From: Methyloglobulus morosus KoM1
Lineage (GTDB): Bacteria; Pseudomonadota; Gammaproteobacteria; Methylococcales; Methylomonadaceae
Assembly (NCBI RefSeq): GCF_000496735.2
Contig: NZ_AYLO01000011.1
Location: forward strand, 1 to 64,000
Reading direction: 5' to 3'
Length of the DNA stretch: 64,000 nt
Numbering within the stretch: position 1 is the stretch's first letter; the number at the start of each line of letters is the position of its first letter. Below the pieces are notes generated by a model. The model did not search any database. It saw nothing but the letters and a program-made list of their open reading frames with translations, and was not told the DNA's origin. The position numbers and the translations under genes are program-made. Shown piece by piece: positions 56,073-64,000 of this stretch.

Positions 56073-56822
56073 ATGTCCGTCGATTTCAATGCCAAACAAC
56101 GCGAATTCACCGATTACATACGTGATCCCGCAAGGAATCCCGCACCAAGCGACGTGAAATCCGAGCGGATGGCAATGTACCGGGAGTTGGTGTTCAATAA
56201 TATAGAAAGTTTCCTGTCCGGCAATTTCCCCGTCATCCGAAAGCTATTGGACGACCCGCAATGGTTTGATCTGGTGCAAGAATTTTTTTCCAAACACGAA
56301 TGCAAAACACCTTATTTTTCTGAAATTGCCGAAGAATTTTTGGATTTTCTGGAAAATGAAAGGGACAATCCAGACGATTTCCCTTTTTTGCTGGAACTGG
56401 CGCACTACGAGTGGGTCGAAATGGCCCTGTCCATAGCCAAAGAGGATATTACTGCGTACCCCATAATACCGGATGATTTTCGCCATCGCGCAATACAACT
56501 TTCACCTGTAGCCTGGCCGCTGGCCTACCAATTTCCTGTCCAGCTTATCTCACCCGACTATTTGCCGCTGGAACCGCCAGGGCAACTGACTTGCCTACTA
56601 GCCTACCGCGCACAGGACGACGAGGTGAAGTTTATTGAAATCAATACCTTTACCTACAGGATGCTGGAAATCATCCAGGAGCATGGACAAATAGTGGCTG
56701 AAGAGTGCTTAAAGCAAATTAGCCAAGAAACGCAACACCCGGATCCCGAGGTCGTCATTGCCGGAGGTTTGCAGACACTCAAAGAATTTGCCAAGAAGAC
56801 CGTCATTTCGGTCTGTGGATAA
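56073..56822 (+). CDS. bufC: DUF2063 protein, partner of the MNIO enzyme
   Basis: 249 residues from the ATG at 56073, two bases after the bufB stop. N-terminal DUF2063 segment (FTDYIRDPARNPAPSDVKSERMAMYRELVFNNI) that binds the precursor and enzyme; C-terminal half a helical domain. In related systems it acts as a recognition partner for DUF692. No DoxX-type fourth gene follows. Confidence 0.9.
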   Translation: MSVDFNAKQREFTDYIRDPARNPAPSDVKSERMAMYRELVFNNIESFLSGNFPVIRKLLDDPQWFDLVQEFFSKHECKTPYFSEIAEEFLDFLENERDNPDDFPFLLELAHYEWVEMALSIAKEDITAYPIIPDDFRHRAIQLSPVAWPLAYQFPVQLISPDYLPLEPPGQLTCLLAYRAQDDEVKFIEINTFTYRMLEIIQEHGQIVAEECLKQISQETQHPDPEVVIAGGLQTLKEFAKKTVISVCG

Positions 56823-56899
56823 GCTTGATTGGTATTACACGCCCTAAAACCAACCCCTGGCATCATTAGATCCAGAGGCTGGAGCAATGCACGAACTTA

Positions 56900-57367
56900 C
56901 TATTGTGGCTTACCAAATAGCTTAGGCCCTTCCGGATGCGCTTTTTCCTGTAGGCATTCGTAAGCAGCGGCTTCAAATTTGATACGCAAGGATTGCGGGT
57001 TCTCGTGTTCCGTAATAAATTTTTCGGCTTCCTGGGCGGTCAAATCTTTCATCATGTACGTTGCAATGCATTCGCAGGATTTGGTCAAGCGTTCTGCATC
57101 CTCAATTTTGTTGGTTGAATTGTTCAACTCCCGGTCGACGCATTGCGCAGCAAAATCATGTTCAAACTGGTGTTTTTGCATGTCGGTAACTTCGGGACCG
57201 TGAGGATGGTCGAAGCTATGCTGCTCAACTTTGGGAGTTTGATCTTGAACGACGGCTTGCTCTTGCTTGGGTTTTTCTTCATCAGAACAACCCGCTAAGG
57301 TGAAAACAATGGCCGTGCTTATTAAAATGGAAAAAACAAGATTTTGTTGATGGTGTAAATTTTTCAT
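56900..57367 (-). CDS. Unknown lipoprotein
   Basis: 155 residues from the ATG at 57367. Signal peptide with lipobox VFTLAGC, so the Cys becomes lipidated and the protein anchors in a membrane. Acidic with a Pro/Gln-rich linker after the Cys, four more cysteines (AAQCV, KSCEC, AYEC), and a histidine-rich stretch (EQHSFDHPHGPE). Convergent with the bufferin operon. A metal-binding role is possible but unproven. Confidence 0.78.
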   Translation of the reverse strand: MKNLHHQQNLVFSILISTAIVFTLAGCSDEEKPKQEQAVVQDQTPKVEQHSFDHPHGPEVTDMQKHQFEHDFAAQCVDRELNNSTNKIEDAERLTKSCECIATYMMKDLTAQEAEKFITEHENPQSLRIKFEAAAYECLQEKAHPEGPKLFGKPQ

Positions 57368-57530
57368 ACGTTTATCGTTATTAGTGTTGTTGGCTATGAC
57401 ATTATAAAACACAGGACATTACCAAGCCTGTTTTTTGCTGACTATCCTGGACATTTCAAGTCTTGAAGGCGCAAGCTAAGGTAAAAATTGTTGTTTTATA
57501 CCTTAAGTCTTACGCCTTGTACCTAATCTA

Positions 57531-59081
57531 TCATTTTTCAGTTACTCGTACATCTATACGACGGTTCTTCTGCTGTCCTTCGGGCGTGTCATTACTGGCA
57601 ACGGAATTATCGCTGCCGTAACCTTCGGTTTCAATACGATCTCCCTTAATACCTTTGCTCACTAAGGCTTGTTTAACGGCTTTAGCGCGGTTATCGGACA
57701 GTGTTTTGTTGGCATTCGCTTTGCCTGTATTGTCCGTATAGCCTCCAATTTTGATTTTGACTTTTGGATAGGCTTTCAGGATTTCAGCAATATCATTGAT
57801 TTGTATCGTTGATTCTTCTTTGATAGTGGCTTTGTTCGTGTCGAAGGTGATGCCATCCATAGTAAACCATAGGTCCTTGCTAACGGCTTCGCCCCCTTCA
57901 ATAAAGCCGAGCAATTTGCTTACAAATCCGTCTTTAGCTGATTTGATGGCATAACCGTCAGATAAGGTTTTCTCAAAGATATTGCTGTCAGTGGCGGGTG
58001 CCTCGACTTTGGCCGGTTCAGGAGCAGTGGGCGTGGGCGGCGGAGCGGCGACAACGGGCGCTGCCGGCGGCAGGCTCGTTTCCTGTGGTGGCGCAACACT
58101 AGGCGCGGTGGTGGTTGTGGGCGCTGTAGCATTTGTGGCCGGATCGGGAACACTACAACTTTTCAACAACCCCCAAGCCAGCGCGAGCGCCGCTAAAATC
58201 AGTATCCAGGGCAGGAATTTACCGCCTTCACCCGCGCCTTCCTCGATTGCAACTGCGGCACTATGCGAAAACTCTTTGCTTTCTTCAATGCGTTGCGAGT
58301 CCAATTGAACGACTGATTTATCAATGTCTTCAGCCATATTCTCGGCAGAAGATGAGGTTTCTTCGGCAATGTCCTCAATTTCGTCTTCAATTTCGTCATC
58401 GATACTAACTAAGGTATCGCTCACGATGGTTGCCGTGTTGGTGGGGCTTGTCGGTGCAGTACCGTTGGCATCCGATTGATTAGCGGCCTTATCGAAGTCA
58501 CTTATCGTGTTGCCGGCAGTCGCAGCGGCATCAGCCGAAATGACGCCTGTCAACAGACTGCTGAGACCCGCAGGGATGGCATCCTTTAAGAACCCGCTTT
58601 GGTCGCTTAACAGGCTTGCCAAGCCGCTAGCACTGTTGGTGCCGCCAATCTTTAGGTTTTTGCCGACCATACCCAAAACGAGAGGTGTAATAAAGCCGAG
58701 CAAAGAGCCTGTAGCTTTTTTGCCAATACCGTTTGCGTTAGCGATCAGGTCAGTAATTGCGTCGGAGTTATCGCCGAAAAGTGATGTCAATAAATGCCTG
58801 CCCTCAGACACTAATTTGGCGGTTTCGTCGCCTCCTCGCGATAATGCGCCGAGATTGCTAAGCACCCCGCCATCATGGTTGCCTTCGCTTAATAGCTTAA
58901 ACAGGTTGCCGATACTGTTGGAATCGGTACCCTGCCCTACCAATCCAGCAAGCACTGTAGGCAGTGCGGTATTCAGCGCGGATGCCGTGTTGGCTGGGGA
59001 TTCCCCGATGAACGCTGCGAGGTTCGAGACGACATCACCCGAAAGGTGCTGTTTTAATGATTCTAATAGGTTGTTGGACAT
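57531..59081 (-). CDS. DUF937 and OmpA-like fusion protein
   Basis: 516 residues from the ATG at 59081 (AGGAG site). N-terminal DUF937 region with repeated SNLAAFIGESPAN and LPTVLAGLVGQG segments (about 1-190); a linker; a transmembrane segment (FLPWILILAALALAWGLL); a long Pro/Ala/Thr-rich stretch; C-terminal OmpA-like peptidoglycan-binding domain (IKIGGYTDNTGKANANKTLSDNRAKAV, then RRIDVRV). A periplasm-spanning architecture with the DUF937 part probably cytoplasmic. Function unknown. Confidence 0.85.
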   Translation of the reverse strand: MSNNLLESLKQHLSGDVVSNLAAFIGESPANTASALNTALPTVLAGLVGQGTDSNSIGNLFKLLSEGNHDGGVLSNLGALSRGGDETAKLVSEGRHLLTSLFGDNSDAITDLIANANGIGKKATGSLLGFITPLVLGMVGKNLKIGGTNSASGLASLLSDQSGFLKDAIPAGLSSLLTGVISADAAATAGNTISDFDKAANQSDANGTAPTSPTNTATIVSDTLVSIDDEIEDEIEDIAEETSSSAENMAEDIDKSVVQLDSQRIEESKEFSHSAAVAIEEGAGEGGKFLPWILILAALALAWGLLKSCSVPDPATNATAPTTTTAPSVAPPQETSLPPAAPVVAAPPPTPTAPEPAKVEAPATDSNIFEKTLSDGYAIKSAKDGFVSKLLGFIEGGEAVSKDLWFTMDGITFDTNKATIKEESTIQINDIAEILKAYPKVKIKIGGYTDNTGKANANKTLSDNRAKAVKQALVSKGIKGDRIETEGYGSDNSVASNDTPEGQQKNRRIDVRVTEK

Positions 59082-59288
59082 GTACGATCTCCTCATGGTT
59101 GGGCTAACACAGTCCACTGGATAAGTGCCAAAGCGCAATTTACCAGTATCAAGCTGTTTTGTTAATGAAAAGTTATTAATAACGCGGCAAAAAAATTAAA
59201 GAATAGGATATTTATCATTCTATACGGTTGTCTAAAAATTTTTAGCCTAATAGTGAAAACCGCTGCTTTTCTCCCTTCGCCTCTCGAC

Positions 59289-59678
59289 TTAGCGGTCTTT
59301 TAACAGGTTTTCAGGTTTAGCGTTTAAAAACCAGCCAGGCGGTGCACCGCATTCGGGAATATAGCTATGCGCCCAAACTGCGAGCTGTTGCAATACAGGA
59401 AGAAGACTCGCGCCCTTAGATGTCAAGAAGTATTCATAACGCAACGGCTTGGTCTGGTAGGGCTTTTTTTCTATGATGCCAACTTCTTCTAAGCGGCGTA
59501 AACGGGTAGCCAGAATATTGGTTGGAATACCTTCCGGCGAGGCCAGGAAATCACCATACCGCGTCTTCTTCATGCACATATCGCGCACCACCAACAAACT
59601 CCACTTATCGCCTATGACATCCAATGCAGTTGATAGCGGACACGCCGAGCGGTAGTTAGAGGTATTTTTATCGATCAT
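59289..59678 (-). CDS. HxlR-family transcriptional regulator
   Basis: 129 residues, winged helix-turn-helix with the family start ACPLSTALDVIGDKWSLLV and ILATRLRRLEEVGII recognition helix; single Cys near 13 typical of redox- or aldehyde-sensing members. Divergent from a GST gene (191-base gap), so likely its regulator. Confidence 0.9.
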   Translation of the reverse strand: MIDKNTSNYRSACPLSTALDVIGDKWSLLVVRDMCMKKTRYGDFLASPEGIPTNILATRLRRLEEVGIIEKKPYQTKPLRYEYFLTSKGASLLPVLQQLAVWAHSYIPECGAPPGWFLNAKPENLLKDR

Positions 59679-59869
59679 AATTGGGTTTGGATAAATTGGG
59701 AGAGCCTGTACACTGGCCCCCTACGATTTCACAAATTAAGAAATCTAAGTTTCTGCGTTGCTGTCATAAAAACTAAACAATACACTTGTAAAATACAAGT
59801 GTATATGTAAACATTAACACACTTGTTTTAAGCAAGTGACAATTATTATCACACCAAAGCGAGGTTAAC

Positions 59870-60493
59870 ATGAAACTGTATCATTTCCCACTTTCGCCCA
59901 ATTCACGGCGCGTGGTTGCCGTGCTCCATCATCTGCGCCTGGATTGCGAACTGGAAGCGGTAGATTTAAGCAAGGGCGAACAAATGCAACCCGATTTCCT
60001 CAAATTGAACCCCAATCACATGATACCTACCCTGGTTGACGGGGATTTTGTCTTGTGGGAATCCAATGCCATCATGCAATACCTGTGTTCTAAAGCACCT
60101 TATACGTCCTTATACTCGACAGATGCCCGTGTGCAGGCCGACATTAACCGTTGGCAGTTTTGGCAAGCGGCGCACTTTGGCAGCGCGTGTTCGGTCATGA
60201 TTTTTGAAAAGGTCGTGAAGAAGTTTTTCATGCAGGCTGAAGCCGATTTACAAGAAGTCGCAAAAGGTGAAGAGCGTTTCCACCGTTTTGCCCAAGTGTT
60301 GGAACAACACCTAAAAGGCCGCGACTGGTTGGTCGGCAATGACGTGACCTTAGCCGATTTTTCGGTGGGATCATTCCTGGCTTTGGCGGAACTTGCTGAA
60401 TATCCTATGGCACCTTATAGCGAGATTCCGCGCTGGTATGGCAATATTGAACAATTGCCAGCCTGGATAAGTTCCGCGCCGCCTGCTGGATGA
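59870..60493 (+). CDS. Glutathione S-transferase family protein
   Basis: 207 residues. N-terminal thioredoxin-like domain (FPLSPNSRRVV with the active Ser region, NPNHMIPTLVDG with cis-Pro), C-terminal helical domain (VTLADFSVGSFLALAE). Cytosolic. Divergent from an HxlR regulator. A different sub-type from the nif-linked GST at 11646. Confidence 0.92.
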   Translation: MKLYHFPLSPNSRRVVAVLHHLRLDCELEAVDLSKGEQMQPDFLKLNPNHMIPTLVDGDFVLWESNAIMQYLCSKAPYTSLYSTDARVQADINRWQFWQAAHFGSACSVMIFEKVVKKFFMQAEADLQEVAKGEERFHRFAQVLEQHLKGRDWLVGNDVTLADFSVGSFLALAELAEYPMAPYSEIPRWYGNIEQLPAWISSAPPAG

Positions 60494-60623
60494 AATAAGC
60501 AACTTCCGCATAACGACCCTTCATGATGGGCTGTTCGAATCATGAAGGGGAATCCCCATAAGTTTCTTCCCCTGTCCACATACTTAATTTCTGGATGCCA
60601 GAATCGTCTGCCTCCCCTTAACT

Positions 60624-60739
60624 TAAGGAAACTCTGATTAAGTCCTTCGATAGGCTCAAGACGAACGGTAACGACTTGATTCCGTTCGTGGTGAGCTTGT
60701 CGAACCATGAACGGAAAACTTGTTCAGGGTTTCCTTAAA
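60624..60739. repeat. Dispersed palindromic repeat, 116 bp
   Basis: The outer arms TTAAGGAAACTCTGATTAAG and CTTGTTCAGGGTTTCCTTAA are imperfect inverted copies, and the inner arms TCGATAGGCTCAAGACGAACG and CGTTCGTGGTGAGCTTGTCGA likewise. This is a MITE- or REP-like element between convergent genes. Confidence 0.65.
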
Positions 60740-60764
60740 GGCATCGATCCCTTATCTGTTTGTC

Positions 60765-61523
60765 TCAATGTAAACCTAACGTGTCTTGGTTGTTGTCGTT
60801 TGCGCTATTTGTTGGCTGCATTCCATTAAATTTCTCGCTTATTGTAAATAGGAACGCGAGCGCTATTAAAAAGCATAGGGGCAATGCAATACTGTCACTT
60901 AATCTAAACGGGACAAGATTGACTGACAATAAAGCATCGTACAAGCCGTGGACAAGCGCAGTAAAAACGACACTGCCCGTGTAAATGAATATGCTCCCAA
61001 AGATTATACCGGCCAATGCAATCAGCACCAATCCGCCGACCTGACCGTAATAGATATACTGGACGTGAGCAAGCGTAAATACCAGGCTTGCGGCGGGCAA
61101 GGCTATTTTGTAACCGTATTTCTTTTGCAATGCATTCTGTACGATTCCACGATAAAACAATTCTTCCTTGACCCCCGCCGCAATACCGGAGATGGCAAAC
61201 AGGATTTGCCAAGTTATTGTTTCGTTTTCGGCATTGGTGTAAAAAATAGCGAACAGGAAGAATGACAAGAGGGGAATGGCAAATTGCGGGGTTAAGCGAT
61301 TTTTTATTCTGAATGGGTGACCAGCATGATAAAAATATTTTCGATAACAATAACCATAAAATACGATTGAAATTATCCTTAGTCCAGACCTGACAATTTC
61401 TCCTACAACGGACCATTGCCCGTAAATTTCCGCCAGGGCAAAGGAAAGGGCCAAATAACCGATTTCAAGTAAGACAGCAAATAAAATTAATTTTTTCATT
61501 GGCCGTGAAAGCGCAAAAGTCAT
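60765..61523 (-). CDS. CPBP-family intramembrane metalloprotease
   Basis: 252 residues from the ATG at 61523; a later ATG at 61499 is an alternative. Several membrane helices. The EExxxR motif (EELFYR) and a later HxxxA-type segment (FTLAHVQYI) and HGLYD are the metal and catalytic motifs of the CAAX protease/Abi family. Integral membrane; substrate unknown. Confidence 0.88.
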   Translation of the reverse strand: MTFALSRPMKKLILFAVLLEIGYLALSFALAEIYGQWSVVGEIVRSGLRIISIVFYGYCYRKYFYHAGHPFRIKNRLTPQFAIPLLSFFLFAIFYTNAENETITWQILFAISGIAAGVKEELFYRGIVQNALQKKYGYKIALPAASLVFTLAHVQYIYYGQVGGLVLIALAGIIFGSIFIYTGSVVFTALVHGLYDALLSVNLVPFRLSDSIALPLCFLIALAFLFTISEKFNGMQPTNSANDNNQDTLGLH

Positions 61524-61692
61524 TACCACCCACATTTATACATTTAGCGGTGGCAAGTCCAGGAACGACGGATTAAGGGAACACTTCCACGCTATTTAGC
61601 TGAAACTTATACCCACCTGCTTAGGTGTTGTGTTGCGATAGAATTTTCGCTTTATGCGATGCAAATGACGTTGTTGGGTACGACCTTAACCT

Positions 61693-61911
61693 TTAACCCA
61701 TTTCCATAAGCTTTTTTACAGCGTCCGCTGCCAAAGGGCTTAATCCTTCACCACTATCTTGATAATACTTGACAATTGCCTTTCTCATACGCGGATCCCA
61801 TGAGCGCTGTATGTGTTTTTTTACGCCTTCGGCAGCGATTTCCTTGTCGCTTTCCGCATTAAAGAAATCGGCAATGTCATTTGCCATTGAGACCAGTTTT
61901 TCGATGTGCAT
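61693..61911 (-). CDS. fdsD: Formate dehydrogenase delta subunit
   Basis: 72 residues with the family run KLVSMANDIADFFNAE, then KKHIQRSWDPRMRKAIVKY. A small non-cofactor subunit of the NAD-linked molybdenum formate dehydrogenase. It follows fdhD by 10 bases, giving the usual order fdsA, fdhD (fdsC), fdsD. Confidence 0.93.
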   Translation of the reverse strand: MHIEKLVSMANDIADFFNAESDKEIAAEGVKKHIQRSWDPRMRKAIVKYYQDSGEGLSPLAADAVKKLMEMG

Positions 61912-61921
61912 TAAGGGTGGA

Positions 61922-62788
61922 TTATTTTATCAAGGTTGGGTAAATGGTGTGGTTCAAGCGGTCAGGATGGGTATAGACAACGTGTTGAACATCGCGAACA
62001 AAACCGATCAACGTAAGACCGGCTTCATCCGCCAAACGTATGGCCAAGCCAGTCGGCGCAGACATGGCGGCCAATAGCGTAATACCCACACTGGCTGCCT
62101 TTTGTACAAGTTCATAACTCGCCCGGCTAGTGACTATCATATAGCCGATTGACGGATTCTTCCCTGTACGGAGCAAGAGCCCGATAAGTTTGTCGAGTGC
62201 ATTATGTCGACCTACATCTTCCCTTACGTGCTGAACGCCCTGCCCCGGCACTATCCAAGCAGCGGCATGAACAGCACCCGTCAGTTGGTTAAGCTGTTGA
62301 TGTTGCTTGATTTCTTCCAACGCAGTCAAGAGTTCTGATGCCGCCACACTGAGGTTACCCTGTACATGACTTGGGTCACGTATGGCTTGTTGCAAGGTGC
62401 TGGCACCGCACAGCCCACATCCGGTACGTCCAGTCAGGTTGCGGCCCTTGTCTGGCAATAGGGAATAGCGGGATTCGGGGATTTCCAACCGTATTTCGAT
62501 ACCGTTGGAGCGGTTATAGACGTGGATGGATTGCAGTTCGGACGGCGTTTCAATGATGCCTTCCGTAATGCTGAAACCCAAGGCAAAATCTTCCAGGTTG
62601 GTGGGCGTAACCAACATGACGACATGGGGCGTGCCGTTATAGATCAGTGAAACTGGGGTCTCTTCAGCGATATAATCCTGCTGGACAGTACGGACATTGC
62701 CCTGCCAGCGCTCTACCTTGCTCTGTTGGTAGCTAGGCCAGCCTAATTCGGCAGTGACCGCTGGCAAAACGACGTTGGGATTAGCCAC
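61922..62788 (-). CDS. fdhD: Formate dehydrogenase accessory sulfurtransferase FdhD
   Basis: 288 residues. The catalytic Cys pair in TGCGLCGAS and the FAH-like conserved DVGRHNALDKLIG. Transfers sulfur from a cysteine desulfurase to the Mo cofactor of formate dehydrogenase. It lies three bases after fdsA. Confidence 0.95.
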   Translation of the reverse strand: MANPNVVLPAVTAELGWPSYQQSKVERWQGNVRTVQQDYIAEETPVSLIYNGTPHVVMLVTPTNLEDFALGFSITEGIIETPSELQSIHVYNRSNGIEIRLEIPESRYSLLPDKGRNLTGRTGCGLCGASTLQQAIRDPSHVQGNLSVAASELLTALEEIKQHQQLNQLTGAVHAAAWIVPGQGVQHVREDVGRHNALDKLIGLLLRTGKNPSIGYMIVTSRASYELVQKAASVGITLLAAMSAPTGLAIRLADEAGLTLIGFVRDVQHVVYTHPDRLNHTIYPTLIK

Positions 62789-62791
62789 CTG

Positions 62792-64000
62792 TCATTCCTT
62801 GGCGAGCAGTTCCATTTGCCGTTCGGAAAACGCATGGTAATTTTGCTGCCATTCCGAAGTATGGCTGACCTTGGCGACTTGTACTGCCGTTACCTTATAT
62901 TCCGGGCAATTCGTCGCCCAATCGGAATTGTCCGTGGTAATGACATTCGCGCCAGATTCAGGGAAATGGAAGGTCGTGTAAACCACACCGGGTTGAACCC
63001 GCTCACTAATCTTTGCCCGCAATACCGTCTCGCCGGCACGGCTCTTTATGCCAATCCAATCGCGGTCATTGATGCCACGGTCTTCTGCATCGTGTGGATG
63101 GATTTCCAGCAAATCTTCGGCATGCCACACATTGTTTTCAGTACGCCGTGTTTGTGCGCCAACATTGTATTGCGACAAGATGCGCCCCGTGGTCAAGATC
63201 AACGGGAATTTTTGCGTCACCTTTTCATGGGTGGGGACAAATTCCGTCAGCATGAACAAACCTTTGCCGTTGTCACGCATGAAGGTTTCTTCGTGCATGG
63301 TGGGCGTACCTTGCGGCGCATGTTCGTTGCAAGGCCATTGGATACTGCCCAGTTGGTCAATCTTTTCAAAACTGACACCCGTAAAAGTAGGGGTAAGCCG
63401 TGCGATTTCATCCATTATTTCAGATGGATGGCTGTAGTTCATCGGATAACCCAAGGCATTGGAAAGCATTTGGGTGATCTCCCAATCCTCATGACCCGCC
63501 AAGGGTGGCATCACTTTACGGACAGGCGAGATGCGGCGTTCCGCATTGGTGAACGTGCCGTTCTTCTCCAAAAAAGACGACCCAGGCAGGAATACGTGGG
63601 CAAATTTAGCGGTCTCGTTGAGGAATAGATCCTGCACGATCACGCATTCCATCGAACGCAAAGCGTGGTGGACGTGTTGGATGTCGGGATCGGATTGGGC
63701 AATATCTTCGCCTTCAACATAAAGACCAAGGAAACTGCCATCGGATGCGGCATCAAACATGTTGGGGATACGCAGGCCGGGTTCAGGTTGCAGCTTAACG
63801 CCCCAATCCTTTTCAAAAAGCTCACGGGTGGCCTTATCGGAGACATGGCGATAACCCGGATATTCGTGCGGGAATGAACCCATATCGCAGGATCCCTGGA
63901 CATTGTTTTGGCCGCGCAAGGGATTAACGCCCACGCCTTCACGTCCCAAATTGCCGGTTGCCATTGCCAAATTGGCAATGCCGATAACCATCGTTGAGCC
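62792..64000 (-). CDS. fdsA: NAD-dependent formate dehydrogenase alpha subunit (C-terminal part)
   Basis: About 403 residues; the 5' part runs off the right edge of the window (frame stays open at 64000). Mo-bis-pterin guanine dinucleotide binding segments (NPLRGQNNVQGSCDMG, PGSSFLEKNGTFTNAERR, LTTGRILSQYN, TFHFPESGAN) match the C-terminal half of FdsA/FdhF. Oxidises formate to CO2 and passes electrons to NAD; a central step of C1 oxidation in methylotrophs. Confidence 0.94.
   Translation of the reverse strand, partial: GSTMVIGIANLAMATGNLGREGVGVNPLRGQNNVQGSCDMGSFPHEYPGYRHVSDKATRELFEKDWGVKLQPEPGLRIPNMFDAASDGSFLGLYVEGEDIAQSDPDIQHVHHALRSMECVIVQDLFLNETAKFAHVFLPGSSFLEKNGTFTNAERRISPVRKVMPPLAGHEDWEITQMLSNALGYPMNYSHPSEIMDEIARLTPTFTGVSFEKIDQLGSIQWPCNEHAPQGTPTMHEETFMRDNGKGLFMLTEFVPTHEKVTQKFPLILTTGRILSQYNVGAQTRRTENNVWHAEDLLEIHPHDAEDRGINDRDWIGIKSRAGETVLRAKISERVQPGVVYTTFHFPESGANVITTDNSDWATNCPEYKVTAVQVAKVSHTSEWQQNYHAFSERQMELLAKE

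Noticed and set aside
62816-63628. 270-codon plus-strand frame inside fdsA
   Set aside because: Antisense to a clear formate dehydrogenase gene; no ribosome site or family features.
1-64000. tRNA, rRNA genes or CRISPR arrays
   Set aside because: No T-loop/acceptor pattern, conserved rRNA stretch or regularly spaced direct repeats were seen by eye; a covariance-model search would settle tRNAs and small RNAs.

Overview
The window reads as a chromosomal segment of a Gram-negative gammaproteobacterium able to fix nitrogen, most likely a methanotroph or methylotroph of the Methylococcales type. The gammaproteobacterial signs are a complete isc operon, grxD, yggX, a second EF-G gene, a RsxB-like gene next to nth, and mrp/metG. 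The methylotroph assignment rests only on an NAD-type formate dehydrogenase locus at the right edge plus general gene content. No methane monooxygenase, rRNA, tRNA or CRISPR array is present.

Bases 1-38900 are an accessory nitrogen-fixation region without nifHDK. I found six NifA activator sites of the form TGT-N10-ACA located about 78-150 bp from GG-N10-GC sigma-54 promoters (seven such sites including one tandem pair, eight counting both sites of the clpX divergent region). They define a NifA regulon: (1) fmdB-like, grxD, yggX and an unknown gene; (2) a leftward Rieske, unknown, HepT-like, selO, Cys-rich unit; (3) a dienelactone-hydrolase-like gene with an Asp nucleophile; (4) a rightward run of small unknown genes ending in a thioredoxin; (5) a long leftward operon of about ten genes (Fe-S oxidoreductase, flavin amine oxidase-like, AAA+ ATPase, FAH-family hydrolase, GST, J-domain protein); (6) clpX, DUF364, cysM, cysE, then nifA with its own sigma-54 promoter; (7) a divergent pair, on one side a 1259-residue NfnA/NfnB-like fusion plus pgi, on the other iscS, iscU, erpA, iscA, hscB, hscA, fdx, nifV, nifW, a Shethna-type ferredoxin and a TPR protein. 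The shared themes are Fe-S assembly, cysteine supply, electron delivery to ferredoxin and thiol/glutathione redox control.

Bases 38500-64000 are mainly housekeeping: a zwf 3' remnant, a TonB-dependent receptor, fusA-type EF-G, a metallophosphoesterase, proS, mrp, metG, rsxB-like, nth and the formate dehydrogenase tail (fdsA partial, fdhD, fdsD). Two accessory spots stand out. At 47.5-48.4 kb a decayed phage-type integrase and an IS3-family end sit beside an AT-rich DUF4145 gene. At 54.5-56.8 kb there is a bufferin-type RiPP operon: a Cys/Met-rich secreted precursor, a DUF692 (MNIO, MbnB-family) enzyme and a DUF2063 partner, probably for copper handling.

Palindromic dispersed repeats occur at 5.5, 10.4, 12.85, 13.8, 41.5 and 60.6 kb.
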